A DNA stretch of 64,000 nt from Ectocarpus siliculosus (GCA_000310025.1 FN649729.1:3754888-3818887), one strand, 5' to 3'. Shown: positions 23,374-34,842, numbered from the stretch's first letter. The notes: generated from the letters alone by a model not told the origin. Numbers and translations: made by a program.

Positions 23374-23559
23374 GCGGTATTGTGAAGGCGTTGCCAAGTC
23401 TGTAACCGTCAGGTGAAGACAGCTTGGGCATCTGTGTGTTTGCCTACCTAACCTCGCATCACATACCAGCTACTTTATAGCTACAGCTGAAGGAATAGCA
23501 GTACATGACAGTGCTGTTGCCTCGACAGGTTTTGAGCGTCGAGTTGCGCTTTGTCAAAG

Positions 23560-23850
23560 GGGTGCAACACCATCAAGTACTTCCGCCACCAGCTGGACAC
23601 CATTCATCAGACGCAGGAAGAAGCAACCGTGGTGTGGGAGGACAACTCGGGAGCTCTGAAACTCGCAGCTTCCGTATCACCCCAAGGACTTAGCACGTTG
23701 ACGTAAAGTTTCACCACATAAGGTCGCTGGTAGCTGATGGAGTCAGTCGTAGACGTGAAGCAAATATCGACGTCGCTTCAGAAAGCGGATATTTTTACGA
23801 AAGGGCCAAACCCGTCGGAGTTTCTCCACGCCCGTGGCATGCTGTTAGGA
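23560..23850 (+). mobile_element. Ty1/copia LTR-retrotransposon fossil fragment (RNase H end of pol)
   Basis: Short matches to the copia RNase H domain and its C-terminal end are recognisable on the + strand (for example EDNSGALKLA and KFHHIRSLVADG). Only the last part of pol is represented; gag, protease, integrase, reverse transcriptase and paired LTRs were not found. It is clearly broken, with several breaks, and looks old. Confidence 0.75.
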
Positions 23851-24143
23851 GTTTAACCTCCCCTCTTCGTCTTAATCAGGCTTTATGTCTTGAGGGTTGG
23901 ATGGTGTATGTGTGTGTAGATGTTAAAAAGAAAATTCGGGAGATTTTTGTTGAAGGAAAATAAATCGCTGCTGATGCAACGCAGCTGAAAAGAAAGGGCA
24001 AAACAATTGATGATGATGAGTCAGAAGTTCTTTTAGATTGCATTGTTTCGAGAGAACATGGATGGATGTTGTTTCGAGAGGACATTGAGAGAGAATTGAA
24101 TCTGACGCATAGTACTAGAATGGCATAGTTCTTGAGGACATGC

Positions 24144-24192
24144 TGGAGTAATTGCAGTACAAGAACAACTCTATTCTACTGCATGGGTTTAA
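24144..24192 (+). repeat. 50-bp direct repeat, copy 2
   Basis: Second copy of 23,324-23,373. It ends at TTAA (24,189-24,192), exactly where the outer sequence of foldback copy 2 begins, so that element appears to have inserted at this TTAA. Confidence 0.8.
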
Positions 24193-24926
24193 GGGCGCGG
24201 GGGGGATCGCAGTACCTCCTCTGAAAAATCCAGGAAACGCCTGCATATCTCGGTTTTCCAAAGTCTAACTGCAGAACGAAACTACCATCGTAAATTAACC
24301 GTCCGCAGCGGTCGCTTGTGTACAATGTTAGTAGCTGAGGTTGTACCCCTTGCGATACACTACAGACTAGCGGTCCGCGATTTTCCAAACGATCCTTCTA
24401 TCATCGAGTTCGGTGAGCTACAAGCTAGATTTTTGAAGCTGCTGTGCGGTCCGATTTTGAAACGCTTCAAGCACCTTTGCCTAAAGGCTGGACATGCATA
24501 TACATGATCCTAGGCATCCAAATCGACAATGAATGGCGACCAGCTGAATATGTGAGGGAAGAGCTGCGCTGAAGTTTCAGGCCCCATACACTCACATAGT
24601 ATAGGTGGTGATTCGTGTTCACCGTGTGCTTGAAGCGTTTCAAAATTGGACCGCACAGCAGCTTCAAAAATCTAGCTTGTAGCTCACCGAGAACTCGATG
24701 ATAGAAGGATCGTTTGGAAAATCGCGGACCGCTAGTCTGTAGTGTATCGCAAGGGGTACAACCTCAGCTACTAACATTGTACACAAGCGACCGCTGCGGA
24801 CGGTTAATTTACGATGGTAGTTTCGTGCTGGAGTTAGACTTTGGAAAACCGAGATATGCAGGCGTTTCCGGGCGTTTCCTGTTTTTTTTAAGAGGAACAG
24901 TGCTGCACGACTGAAAAAAAAAAAAA
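24189..24926. mobile_element. Foldback element, copy 2, inside an outer repeat
   Basis: Inverted arms at 24,246-24,480 and about 24,625-24,870, with a centre that is the reverse complement of the centre of copy 1. The left outer part (TTAAGGG, then a G run and GATCGCAGTAC) matches the right outer part of copy 1. The right outer part (CAGTGCTGCACGACTG and an A run) and the left outer part are joined directly, without the foldback, at 30,311-30,376. Confidence 0.75.
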
Positions 24927-26371
24927 GTAGGCGGAGGAACAAAAATTATCGTTTTACGCAGAAGAGCTGCGCGACCGGCGTACATCCATCCAAGGCTAAA
25001 GGTTGACAGCAGTAGACTATTCCAGTAGCTATATAGGGAACCAAGATTTGGGAAATTCCGTCAACTGTAGGCTTCAAACTTGTCGGCGCAATACGCAGCC
25101 CCTCCCCTAAAAAAATGTGAGACTCGTATCTACGCGGCGCAACCACACTGCTGTGCACCCGCCAAATCGACCAAGCACAAGAACACGCCCGCTACAGCAT
25201 CAATCGCCACCAAACTTCGAGGGAAGATGGACTGAGAATCACAGAGTATATTTCAGCAAGGTTGAACTTGGTTAATGCCGGGAATAGAGAGGTAGACACG
25301 GATGAAGTCGAAAACTTGCATCCACATACAGGGACCATGCTTATCTTCTGCCACGCCACCGGCAATACCGAGCCCTGGTAAGGTTAGCTGCTGATGTTGT
25401 GGTTGTAGAGCACTTGGAATTATGCTGCAAGACGTACTACAGGTGGAGTACTCTTGAATTGCGTCAGCTAGATTTGAACTGAAAATGCTGTTGGGGTGCC
25501 CCCTCTCCTGGTGCTGCTGTGTTGCACCGCACACACTTGTGCCTGTTGACTCGGGGCCCTCACCCAGCAGCACAACTCTCTGGAATTCCGGGGAAAAAAA
25601 AATGAGAGGATGGAGTAGCGACAGTAACACGGCCAAGGAACTTGGTCGCTGATAACGTTATGCTATCTGATGTCGCACGCAGACGGCACGGCCGGCAATA
25701 TGTACACATTATTTATGGTTGAAGTATTTTTTCTCAAACCGTAAGCATACGAATACATGTACATACATTGTACGCACTGAGCATTGGGTGTGTCGAAAAC
25801 GCGATGAAATACTTACACACGAACACCGCACACAAGACCGCCCCCCCCGGGTTGTCCAAACCTAGCAACAAACATCTTATTTACAGTCAGTAAAAACGAC
25901 ACAAGCAAGCCCGGAACGCACACAGCATCCCCGTACCTTTCAGGCAGTTTGTGACCCACAAAATACCATGCCAATAAACAACGGACACCCAGCGCGGCCG
26001 AAGGAAAAATAATCCCCCCCGTCCACCTCCCTGCGCAACTGGGTAGGAGAACACAGGGGAGAAAACGCGCGCTCTAGCCGGCTGGTCAGCGTTAGGCTTC
26101 TGTTCATCCGCCTGACATTTTGTATCCCAGGGTCGTCGTATTTGACTGATGGCTGCATCCAACGGAAGTGAAGCACGGGCCTGTTTAACCACCAACAAAG
26201 ACGCGCAAAATGTGGCACTGAAATATGGAGTTACAATGAATCATACCACAGCGATCTTTCCCTACTATGGTGGAGATCTGACGTGCAAGAATGCCCGGCA
26301 CGGCACCCCCAATCCCAAGCCAGGTCTCTCAAGGAACGTTACATGCACCTGCCTGAAGAAGTAGTCAGATC
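24927..26371. other. No gene recognised
   Basis: Short ORFs only (such as 25,253-25,636 minus), no domains. Between the transposon remains and the 3' end of the nuclease-like gene. Confidence 0.45.
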
Positions 26372-29300
26372 TCAGTTCCAGGCGTCGGTGACGAGATCCG
26401 CAACACCATCATCTGTGTCCCCGTCACTACAACCCGGGTCGTCGCTCTTCCCACTCAACCTGTCAGATCCCCCATCGCTGGACCCAGATTCGCCCGAAAC
26501 CAACTTGATCAAATCGTCGAGCGCACCGACCGAACCGTCGCCGTTCTCGTCCGACTCGGGGTCCTCCAGTTCTGCGTTCTTCGATTCCGCGGCCTCGCCA
26601 GAGGAAACGTCGTTGCTCGCAGGTGACTCAGGGGCCCCCACCTCCACGCCGTTCTGCTCCGCTCCGTGCGATTCCTGCTGCTTCATAGAGGCCATGAAGA
26701 GTGCCATGGCATTGGCAACACTCCCGGATAGCCGTGGTCGAGTCTCGATGGGTGGTTGGGGTCGGGCGGCACCCTCGATCGGCCCAGTTTGACGAGTACC
26801 CACCGTAGGCCGGGATGCAGACCTCCCCCCTGCTTGCACGGGTGCCGGCGCCGCCCGACGTTGGGTGCAACGACCTCTGCAGCCGCAAGCGAGCGAGCAC
26901 TTCCTGTCCTTGCACATGCACCTGTCGCACAGGGTCGTCTCCGGATTGCAACCGCACGCTAGCGTGATTGTCTTTCGGCGCTAGCGTGATTGTCTTTCGG
27001 TCTGGGGCGATGTAAGAAAACTCGGACAGGTCAAGCACGCAGTTCTTGACTGTGAGTTCGATGCCGTCATTCCCCTTTCCTCGTGGGTTGACGCTCCATC
27101 CTTTGCCGGCAAACTCTGTCGCCGGCATGGTCTCCCATAGGCCATTCTGCCAGTACCGGAAGATGGCATTACCCCGTTCGGCCTGCTTGCGCAAGGAATA
27201 ATATGACGGACAGATGGCGGTCGTCTTCTTCTTGGGGAGTTGGAGGATGGCGTAGCGGATCACGCTCACGTAGGCTTCGACGTCGCCATAAACGCTTTGG
27301 ACCACCTGGGCTGGAGTTAAATGAGCAGTGCCAAACGCCGCTTCATCCTTGTAGAAGAACAAGGTCGCCAAAAGCTTCACGCATTCGTCGACATCCACGG
27401 CCCACGTGCCGTCCTGCTCTTCGAAGAACAACGGCTTATCAAACAAACCTTCCGTCCGTACGCTCTTAAGGACGAGTACCCACATCTCGTCGAACGGCAG
27501 CCCGGAAATTGCCGGGAGGTAGTCACAGCCCGACTCCAGGAAGGTTAGGGCGAACAGACGGACCTTGTCGTTGTCCGTGGGAATCCAGCTCCCGAAGGTC
27601 AATGGCGGCCACGCGGACTCGCTTCCGTCCTGGAGTTCGCAGATGCTGGCGAACACTCCGTTCATCCACAGGAACTTGGTCTCGCCACCCACGACCCTCA
27701 GGACTGTCACATCAACTGCCCTCTCGCCACGGGGCGTGAGCCAACCAGTTGTCATCGCCAGTAGAATGATCATCCATAGGTCCGTGTCTACCGATGAAAC
27801 GACCCACTTGTCGAAGCTTTTCCCCCAGTACTTCTTCGCCCAAGCGATGAAGTGTATCACGGAGAGCTCCGCCTCGCCGATGTCTGGCCCACGCTGTCGC
27901 TCGACGCCCTCGATCGTGTCGGTTCTGTCTCCAAAGTGAAGGAGTGGTTCAGTTTCGGGAAGCGCCTCCCCGGCACCTTCCCTTGCCATCTCGAGACCTA
28001 TGCCCTCGGCATCTACACTAGGTGGATGATCAGCACTCAGATCAGGCTCACCTCTAACGCCATAGAATGCGACGATTCCATTCGGCTTGGTGTCGCCCGT
28101 CCAGACATCATCAGCTAGCACGCGCGTGGCGAGGTGGGCGGCGATTCCGTCCCGCGCCGCCTTGCCATCGGCTCGAAGCCATGACCCATACTGTAACGAA
28201 GGAACTGGGTCCGTTGACTTCGGGTCGAAGGTCCTAGAGCACTCACCAATTTTCTCGCTTCTCCCAAGCTGTTCGTGTCCTTTGATTACGGGCACCAGTT
28301 CCTGTCGGTCGTAGCACACCACGAGTAGCTCCGTCGACTGCAGCCACTTCGACAACAGCTGATTCTTGAAGTAGTCGATAATCCCGCAGTTCCCTTCTCG
28401 AGATATTCCGGGTGCACCCCTTGGTGGATAGACACGGGGAGATCCACGCCATGAGCGTCGGCTTCGTAAAACGGGTCGTCTGCGAATCCATCGGCACAAT
28501 GCTCTCTGACCCATTTCCCTGGACCTGCCGCCTTGTTGGCGTGCTTGGCTCCTGATACGTTAAAAGGAGAGATTTCCAACAGGGGTGTATGGTGGTGGTG
28601 GTGGTGGTGGGGGGTGAACACAATGCGATGCGGTATGCATTACGGTAATAACAGTCAAAACACGGGCGTGGAGAATGGGTGAACTTCGGCTGGGAGCGAG
28701 AGCTCGAGATGACAACGCTCTTCAGCGCTTAATCTGTACAGTCAGACTAACCCGCTACAGAGTCAATACATATCTACTCGTTTAAATTGCGCACGCTCTC
28801 TCCCTCACCTCCCGTCGCGTTCGCCATGCTGTACGGCGTGGCCGCTCCTATGGACGCCACCATTTCCAGCATCTGGTCTTGTGTCACCACACCCCCGCCT
28901 TCTCTGGCGGCATCAAACATGTTCAGCGTGAGGGCCTTCCACTCTTGGCCCCCAGCGTAGGAATTGCCGACGGAGTCCTTCAGTGCAGACGACCTCCCTT
29001 GACTCTTCGTGGCCTTGTTGGTGCTGTTCCTAGCCGGGATGGAGAAAACCTTCTTCTTGGTCGCGCCCTTTAGTTGTTTCTTCTTGAAGACGTAGTACAG
29101 GACACACTCGTGCATTTTCGCACGAGCTTTGACGGCCGCGTCGATAATCTCTTGCCACTTGACCGGCGGAAACACTCTCCCGTCCAACGCCACGACCTTG
29201 TCTTTGCCATCGTCGCCTTTAAATGCCGGGCTCTCTCTCAAGCAGTCCATCGCCGCCCTGACTGCTGGCGCACGCTTCACCGCCAACTCTCTGCAACGGT

Positions 29301-29628
29301 CCCTTTCTGTGTGTGATTTCTCGATGAAATGCGATTCGATGTCGAAGATGGCGACTTCACGAAGCTGGGCAATCGGTTCCAGCTTTTCTATCGTGCTCGA
29401 AATGACCCTTTTCGTCAACGTCTTGTAGAGACGATTGGACACCTCCTGCCGCTCGTCCAAGCCGATTCGCGCAAAAGTGTCAGCGCCGAGTGAGACGGAG
29501 AATAGCTGGGATACGACCCTCATATCATTGCGCGAATAACTCGACACCTCCGTCAGATGATCTACCGCGAGGAACTGGTACTTGTCGTTGCCGGTGATGA
29601 AAAAAATGGGGGCGATACGGCGAAGGCC
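26372..29628 (-). CDS. FEN/PIN-like nuclease-signature protein with cysteine-rich C-terminus, function unknown
   Basis: Two coding blocks join through a good intron. Block 1 (29,628 down to 28,809) is an unrecognised, largely alpha-helical region with no clear ATG at its beginning. Intron 28,552-28,808 runs from GTGAGG to TATCAG and preserves phase. Block 2 (28,551 down to 26,372) contains SSVDTDLWMI, acidic residues as in a PIN/FEN active site, and LESGCDYLPAISGLPF, like the GCDYLPG helix-two-turn-helix of FEN1/XPG nucleases. The frame changes near 28,395, and again at a 22-bp tandem duplication (26,957-27,000). Beyond the latter the alternative frame shows CNPETTLCDRCMCKDRKCSL and ACGCRGRC, a CXC-like Cys cluster, then an acidic Ser/Asp-rich tail. 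Multi-copy animal proteins with a GCD-type PIN fold plus Cys-rich tail come to mind and may be transposon-associated; that link is inference. Could be a decaying host gene or part of an unknown mobile element. Confidence 0.55.
26957..27000. repeat. 22-bp perfect tandem duplication in coding DNA
   Basis: CGCTAGCGTGATTGTC followed by TTTCGG is present twice, head to tail. As 22 is not a multiple of three, it moves the cysteine-rich region out of the frame of the nuclease-like region. Confidence 0.95.
28552..28808 (-). other. Intron joining the two blocks of the nuclease-like gene
   Basis: Donor GAG-GTGAGG at 28,809/28,808 and acceptor CTCCTTTTAACGTATCAG before 28,551, with a pyrimidine tract. 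Splicing leaves a Gly codon (G plus GA) and keeps the downstream frame open. A (CCA)n run lies at 28,590-28,612 inside it. Confidence 0.6.
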
Positions 29629-30310
29629 TCAAGCCCCGGGTCATGTGTCATGTTTGACTCGTACCATCATGGCAAAGCACCGAGTCTATTTTTAACTTCA
29701 AGACAGACGTACTTGCCCAATCGAAGCCCAGATTTTCTATAAATTGTTATGATAGCCTGACCCTGACCTAGCGTGGTTGTATCGGGCATTTCCATCGCAT
29801 CTTTGGATGGGGATCGTGTATCCAGTGGATGTACATGCGCAACATGCACCAGCGTGCGTTCGAACCCCCAGGCGTGGGCTCTCCTGAAATTTGAATTTTG
29901 AACACACCATGCTTATCTCCTGCCGCACTAAATCGCCTCAAACCTTTTGCATTAGGTGTCAGTGAGACCTAGGTATATGTCGGCAGCATAAGTAGGCTGC
30001 AAGACGCCAACCTTGCGTAGAGGTCGGTTCGCGTGTGAAGCTTCCTCGCTGATTTTGGAGCTGCTGCAGTGTGGTACGCTCTGGCTAAAGATCAAATTTC
30101 TCACCCTACCATGTGTTTCTGGGCGTATAAAACATACCCTACTGTGCTCTTGCATCGTGTTAACATATCTCTCGTGTTGTCTGGGCAGATTAGCTTCTGG
30201 TTTGCCCTCTAGAGCCGGTCCTGGGTGTGGAGGTCTGTTGCGCCGCGAGCCGCCTCATCAGAGGGGTTTCCACAGGGGGCTGCTTTCCCGTTGGAAGCTT
30301 TTTTTCTCAC
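29629..30310. other. No gene recognised
   Basis: The sequence upstream of the nuclease-like gene should hold its first exon or promoter, but none could be identified. A tRNA-B-box-like GTTCGAACCCCC at about 29,858 has no matching A box. Confidence 0.4.
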
Positions 30311-30376
30311 ACTTACTTTTTTTTTTTTCAGTCGTGCAGCACTGGGAAGTACTGCGATCCCCCCCCGCCCCCTTAA
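30311..30376. repeat. Outer repeat without the foldback insertion
   Basis: In reverse complement it reads TTAAGGG, G run, GATCGCAGTACTTCC, then CAGTGCTGCACGACTG and an A run. These are the left and right outer parts of foldback copy 2 joined directly, so it resembles an unfilled or excised site. Confidence 0.65.
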
Positions 30377-30512
30377 CCTTCCTATTTAGTACCTACGTAC
30401 GTACCTACTGTCGTACGCAAAATAAAAATGCCGAAAAAATGTTTGTCAGCCATTGATTGGTCGAGGGGCTACAGTCCCTCCAAATAATATGAGCTCCATG
30501 CCAGACAAAGGG

Positions 30513-30581
30513 TGACTTGGCTTCAGCATGAAAAGTGTCCCCAAAACACGTAGGGACACTTTTCATACTGAAGCCAAGTCA
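30513..30581. ncRNA. Candidate hairpin (29-bp stem, 11-nt loop)
   Basis: Bases 30,513-30,541 and 30,553-30,581 are complementary at 28 of 29 positions, with loop CAAAACACGTA. The stem includes GGCTTCAG and GAAAAGTGTCCC. Size and near-perfect pairing would suit a small-RNA precursor, a very short foldback element or a structured RNA. No promoter or conserved context was identified, so the RNA interpretation is speculative; the hairpin itself is certain. Confidence 0.35.
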
Positions 30582-31529
30582 GCATATTTTTCCAGTACCA
30601 GGCGATGTACAGCAGTTTTGCGAACTGGGGGGCACGCAGGTTGGGAGATGTGCACAGCAAGTCAGAGGCCCATGAGAGGCATCACGGCATCACACAGCAT
30701 ATATATCATCCCATATCACACAGCGTGTACCACCGCAGCCAAGCATGATAGACCAAGGGATCTCAAGTACGTTGCATACAGCGGAGCCTAGGTTGACTAC
30801 AGTGCGGTAAATAGGCCTTTGAGTGCTGTGTCCCAAAGTGTCTCCCCAAATCGTCCCCAAAAGGGCTTCCTAAATAGGAGGAGGGTATTGTTGTGAAGGC
30901 GTTGCCAAGTCTGTAACCGTCATCAGGTGATCTGTTGACGGGCAGAGACAAGCGCACCACCACGTTGAGCCAAGGCTTCTCTGATGCTCCCCACTTGCAG
31001 CGCAGCTTAAAATCCATGAGCGTGGACCACGAAGGATTGTGTGCCAGCCGTTGCTGCGTTGGGCTGGCGCTGATGTGATGACGTGGCAAACATTTTTCAA
31101 ATATTGGTTCTCTTTTCGACAGTTGCCGCTCGGCAGATTCGGGTTCTTTTTCCGCCGCAGCGCCGCAGCGGTTTCCAGCAGGCAGCAGGTAGCAGCCCCC
31201 CCACTGCTGCTGTTGCATGCTAACACAGCAGAACCCATCCTTTCGACTGGGTTATAGCATTGGCCGCAAAGGAGTTCTGCGGGCCGGTTTGTTTTTTCAT
31301 CGATATTGATGTATGTGGTGTCTATGATAGCTTACTACCTTTCGCATCATCATCAGTGACTTGAACGTATAGATACATAGATAACACGCAGAGACTAATA
31401 AAGCATCGTACACACCCCACCCAGCCATCCATTTTCACTTCGAAAAAGAGGTGGTGATGATAATGTGGTGATGGATCATTTGCTGTCAAAATCTACAGCA
31501 AATAATCTACAGTTGTCGAGGTAAAGATT
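30582..31529. other. No gene recognised
   Basis: ORFs on both strands near 30,763-31,257 overlap and lack domains. Bases 30,886-30,930 repeat 23,374-23,418. Confidence 0.4.
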
Positions 31530-32260
31530 GAACGGCGGCCACCGCCTCAGGGCCTCCGGCGGCCGCGCCTGGTACTACTGCTGTAGGGATAACACATGCC
31601 TGCACATGCCTGCTTGCACGGGGGGGGGCGCGGTACATAGGAATCATCACATATATTTGTTTGTAGGTTGAGTCATCCGCAGGGAGGGCTGTAAATGACG
31701 CATCACTCAGTTCTTGACATGTAGGCGGCCACCTCCGGCGCCCTCGGTGGCCGCGCCTTGAACGGGGAGAAGATGTTATGGTATTTGGAGGTAGACAAGT
31801 GATCGCGGTTGGTCATGGTTATTTGGCGCTGTCGGATGCTATGACGTGACGTCATGCTAGATCAGGGCTTTATGCCGAGACATGTGCCCTTCTGTTCAGT
31901 GTGTGCGTACAGACGATCTATGATCGTGTGTGCGTGGGATATTGTGAGTTGGCTTGGAAAGCGTTAATCAAGAGAAAGAGAACAACGGAAAGCAACAACA
32001 ACCTGCTACTGTGGTCGGACAAGAGAGTTCCACACAGCTCAAAGGTGATTGGTTCTGAAGGAAGGGGTCAAATACCATTACAAAGACAGAAAGAGAGATA
32101 GGTAGGTCCAGAAACCGCCATCTCCAGCCAGCTACATGTAATCACGCTGATATCGTACTATTATCTACACTGCTGCTGTGAGAATACATTATCGTTGGTT
32201 TTCAAATGGAGGCCACCTCCGGCGGCCGCACCATGAACGGGAGGAGAAGGGAAGAAGAGG
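31530..32260. repeat. Three dispersed GC-rich, partly palindromic short repeats
   Basis: At 31,530-31,570, 31,722-31,775 and 32,205-32,258 the words GGCCACCKCC and TCCGGCGGCCGCRCC or GGTGGCCGCGCC recur, and the last two continue into TGAACGGGRGGAGAAG. They stand out in an otherwise AT-richer region. No ORF of note between them. Confidence 0.6.
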
Positions 32261-34123
32261 TCGCTCCAGAAACCGTCGTCTTAGCCGTGCTACTTGTCGT
32301 AAAGCGAAGTTACACTACTACTTATGTGTTGTCGTCTGGTGCACCGTCTGCCCAAAATCGTACGCTATCGACTTATGTGCGTTGACCTACTGCTGTATGT
32401 GGACACATGTCGACCAGTGCGTCGACCTACTACTGCTGTAAGTGTGTGAACACATGTCAGTACGGGTACCGGATACATACTGTTGATGGTTGATGATTTG
32501 ATTCTTGGTTCCACTGTCGACGAATGTTGCGTTTCGTGCTCGAACGAACCGACTTACTTGTCGTCTGGTAGTCTCGTCCTGTGTGATGACTGTCATGGAG
32601 TGCAGACCTCCTCATCGGCGTTAGCAACGCACGAAAGAGCCCCATTCTTGGCGTGAGTGAGTGTCGTACAGCGCACTTCGTTTGCAGGTGTTCTGTGTGT
32701 CCCGGCAGCGGTGTACGTTTGTTTAGCGGCGGCCTACCGTGCTAGCGCCGTTGAGTATGAAGGTCGTTTGTGTCCGTATTTAGAACCGTGTCCTATCATA
32801 GTAGCATGTTTGTCGCCGTTGACTTAATTTCGAAAAGAAACGCAGGGAGTTGAGCCCGGACGAGGAGGCGTGACAAGTTCGGAGCCAAATAATTAGCTTG
32901 CACGTGGTTCGCCCGCACATGGCCCAGTTTTGGTGATTGAAATTGAAAATTGAAACTGGGAACCTGGGAATTTCTCGAGCGGGTACATAGTTGCAGTGAT
33001 TGTGGACATATCTTCTAAAACCTACCCCAAGAATTACAACAGCTTAGAGAGCTTCCCAAAATCTTGAACCTCAAGAACTCTCGGTTTTTGGTTGGAAGTA
33101 CCTCCTACAGGAGGACGGTGATGGTGCATATACATACATACATGCATTCCAGGATTTCAAAAGTAGCTTTTTTCACAGCGCGAACCCGCCACTTCCAATA
33201 CGCTCATTCGAACCCTACTGACGAGAGCATTCTCACTCCTCACATATATTCATTCGATGGGATGTCGGCCTCCCTTTCTATATTTTTCAAGACCCGAAGA
33301 GAGTCCAAAATCGGTGGCGCAAGTGCCGTCACGCAGCTATACAACAACCTATGGACAACATGCTCTGGCTATGCATCTCTTCTCGGCAAGGTCCCCGTCC
33401 GTGAGCGAAGGGTTGCGCACCCGACCTCCCAAAGCACTCAGCGCAATGGTGTTGCAACTTTTACTCACTTCAAAGCAATCAAGAGTCTCGGTCGCGCCCC
33501 TTCAAGCAACAAGGCGACAGGCAGACAGATGATCCGGACGGCGAAAAAAATATCTGGAATGGAACTCACGTCTACAGACCGTGCAGAGAGCAGCTTTGTC
33601 CCCACTCTTTTGAAGAGCATCCCGCCTTTGTGTCACTGCCCTTGTTGTTCGCATATTGCACATGACAGAGTCCGAAAAAGAAAATAATGAAAGACTACAT
33701 GTAGAAGGGTTGATGGGTGGTCGCGGTGCGGCCGGCACGGCAGCAGGTTGTTAGCCTCAGACCTTGAAAAGATCAGTCGTCACGCTGCCTACTTGTAAAC
33801 TACTCTATATATCTGTCTGTTTTTAGTACAATATCCAAATGATCTATGAAGAGAAAATGATTGATGAGAGGGCTTCCTTGTAGACCTACAGCTGAAATTT
33901 GTAGGTGATTCTTTTATGGCGGCGCCTGGAGAAAATTGACAATAGAAAGCAAGAAAAAGGTCCAGGCCGAAACACCCAACCAACCAATATCTTGACGACC
34001 GCGACGTCGATTCACAAGCAACCAAGTGGACTGTTACAATAGATAGTGCGGAACTTTAGTCATTGCAGCCTGTATCACGACGAAATCACATGCAGCCGCA
34101 AATTATCCACATTCAAATGCCGG
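32261..34123. other. No gene recognised; one unassigned ORF
   Basis: A 207-codon ORF on + (33,064-33,687) is the longest, but its composition looks random and no domain is recognisable. I would not call it a gene on this evidence. Confidence 0.35.
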
Positions 34124-34435
34124 TCGCCCCGGTGGTCTAGTTGGAAACTTCGAAACCTTCTAGAGGTCAGGTCAGGGGTTCGAATCCCGGCGTAAGCGAG
34201 CTTTTCTTGCAAAGTGAGTTTTTCTCTCGGTTCTGCTCCTGGCCTAGTGGACAGCGTTAGTTCGTGTGTACACAGAGGGAAGAGAGTGCTGAACTCTTCT
34301 CGCATTAAAAATCGAACGCAAAGTACCGCAAGAGGGGACGGTAGAGCGGAGCTCTTCTGTGTGACCACGGGTTGGAGGAAAATGGCACTAGTACTGTGAG
34401 CGCTGATTTCAAGTGAAGACAAAGAAAAAAAAAAA
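34124..34435 (+). mobile_element. tRNA-derived SINE
   Basis: The head has pol III boxes: A box TGGTCTAGTTGG (34,132-34,143) and B box GGTTCGAATCC (34,177-34,187), about 45 bp apart as in a tRNA, but with no proper cloverleaf anticodon arm. A body follows, including a second A-box-like TGGCCTAGTGG at 34,240, and the element ends in an A-rich tail (34,422-34,435). SINEs borrow LINE machinery; the LINE at 17,270 is one conceivable helper, although it has a different tail. Target-site duplications were not obvious. Confidence 0.75.
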
Positions 34436-34842
34436 TGGAAAGGTGATCCTTAAACCACCATCAAAACCACTTCTCAGTGAGGTGCATCATCTGCCGACCA
34501 AAACATATCTATATCTATCTATGCAATGGGGAGGAAGAATTGAGGACTAAAGCGTACGTATAGAACACCGTTTCTCTCTCTTTCTCAAAATGGAAAGGAA
34601 GAGACAACAACAAACGTAAAGCATACTACAGGTTCTACATATATTCTCACCCAGATCCCAGACACTCGAACTCTTCAAGCATAACACAGAATATTGGTAT
34701 CAAACTTCTCTAGGTAAATTCAAGGAGAACTGGGATCCGTCCACCGTCAGGATATACTTCACACATGGAAACTTACAGTAAGTACACCTAATATCTACCG
34801 CCAAACTCACTCTTAGTTTTCGAGGGCATAAACGTATCCTCA

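Noticed and set aside
28590-28612. PolyHis start of an ORF (MFTPHHHHHHH)
   Set aside because: It is a CCA microsatellite inside the proposed intron; the coding frame is better entered at the 28,551 acceptor.
29820-29880. tRNA-like B box GTTCGAACCCCC
   Set aside because: No A box at a suitable distance and no cloverleaf stems.
33064-33687. 207-codon ORF on the + strand
   Set aside because: No recognisable domain, random-looking composition and overlapping ORFs; long ORFs arise by chance in 64 kb.
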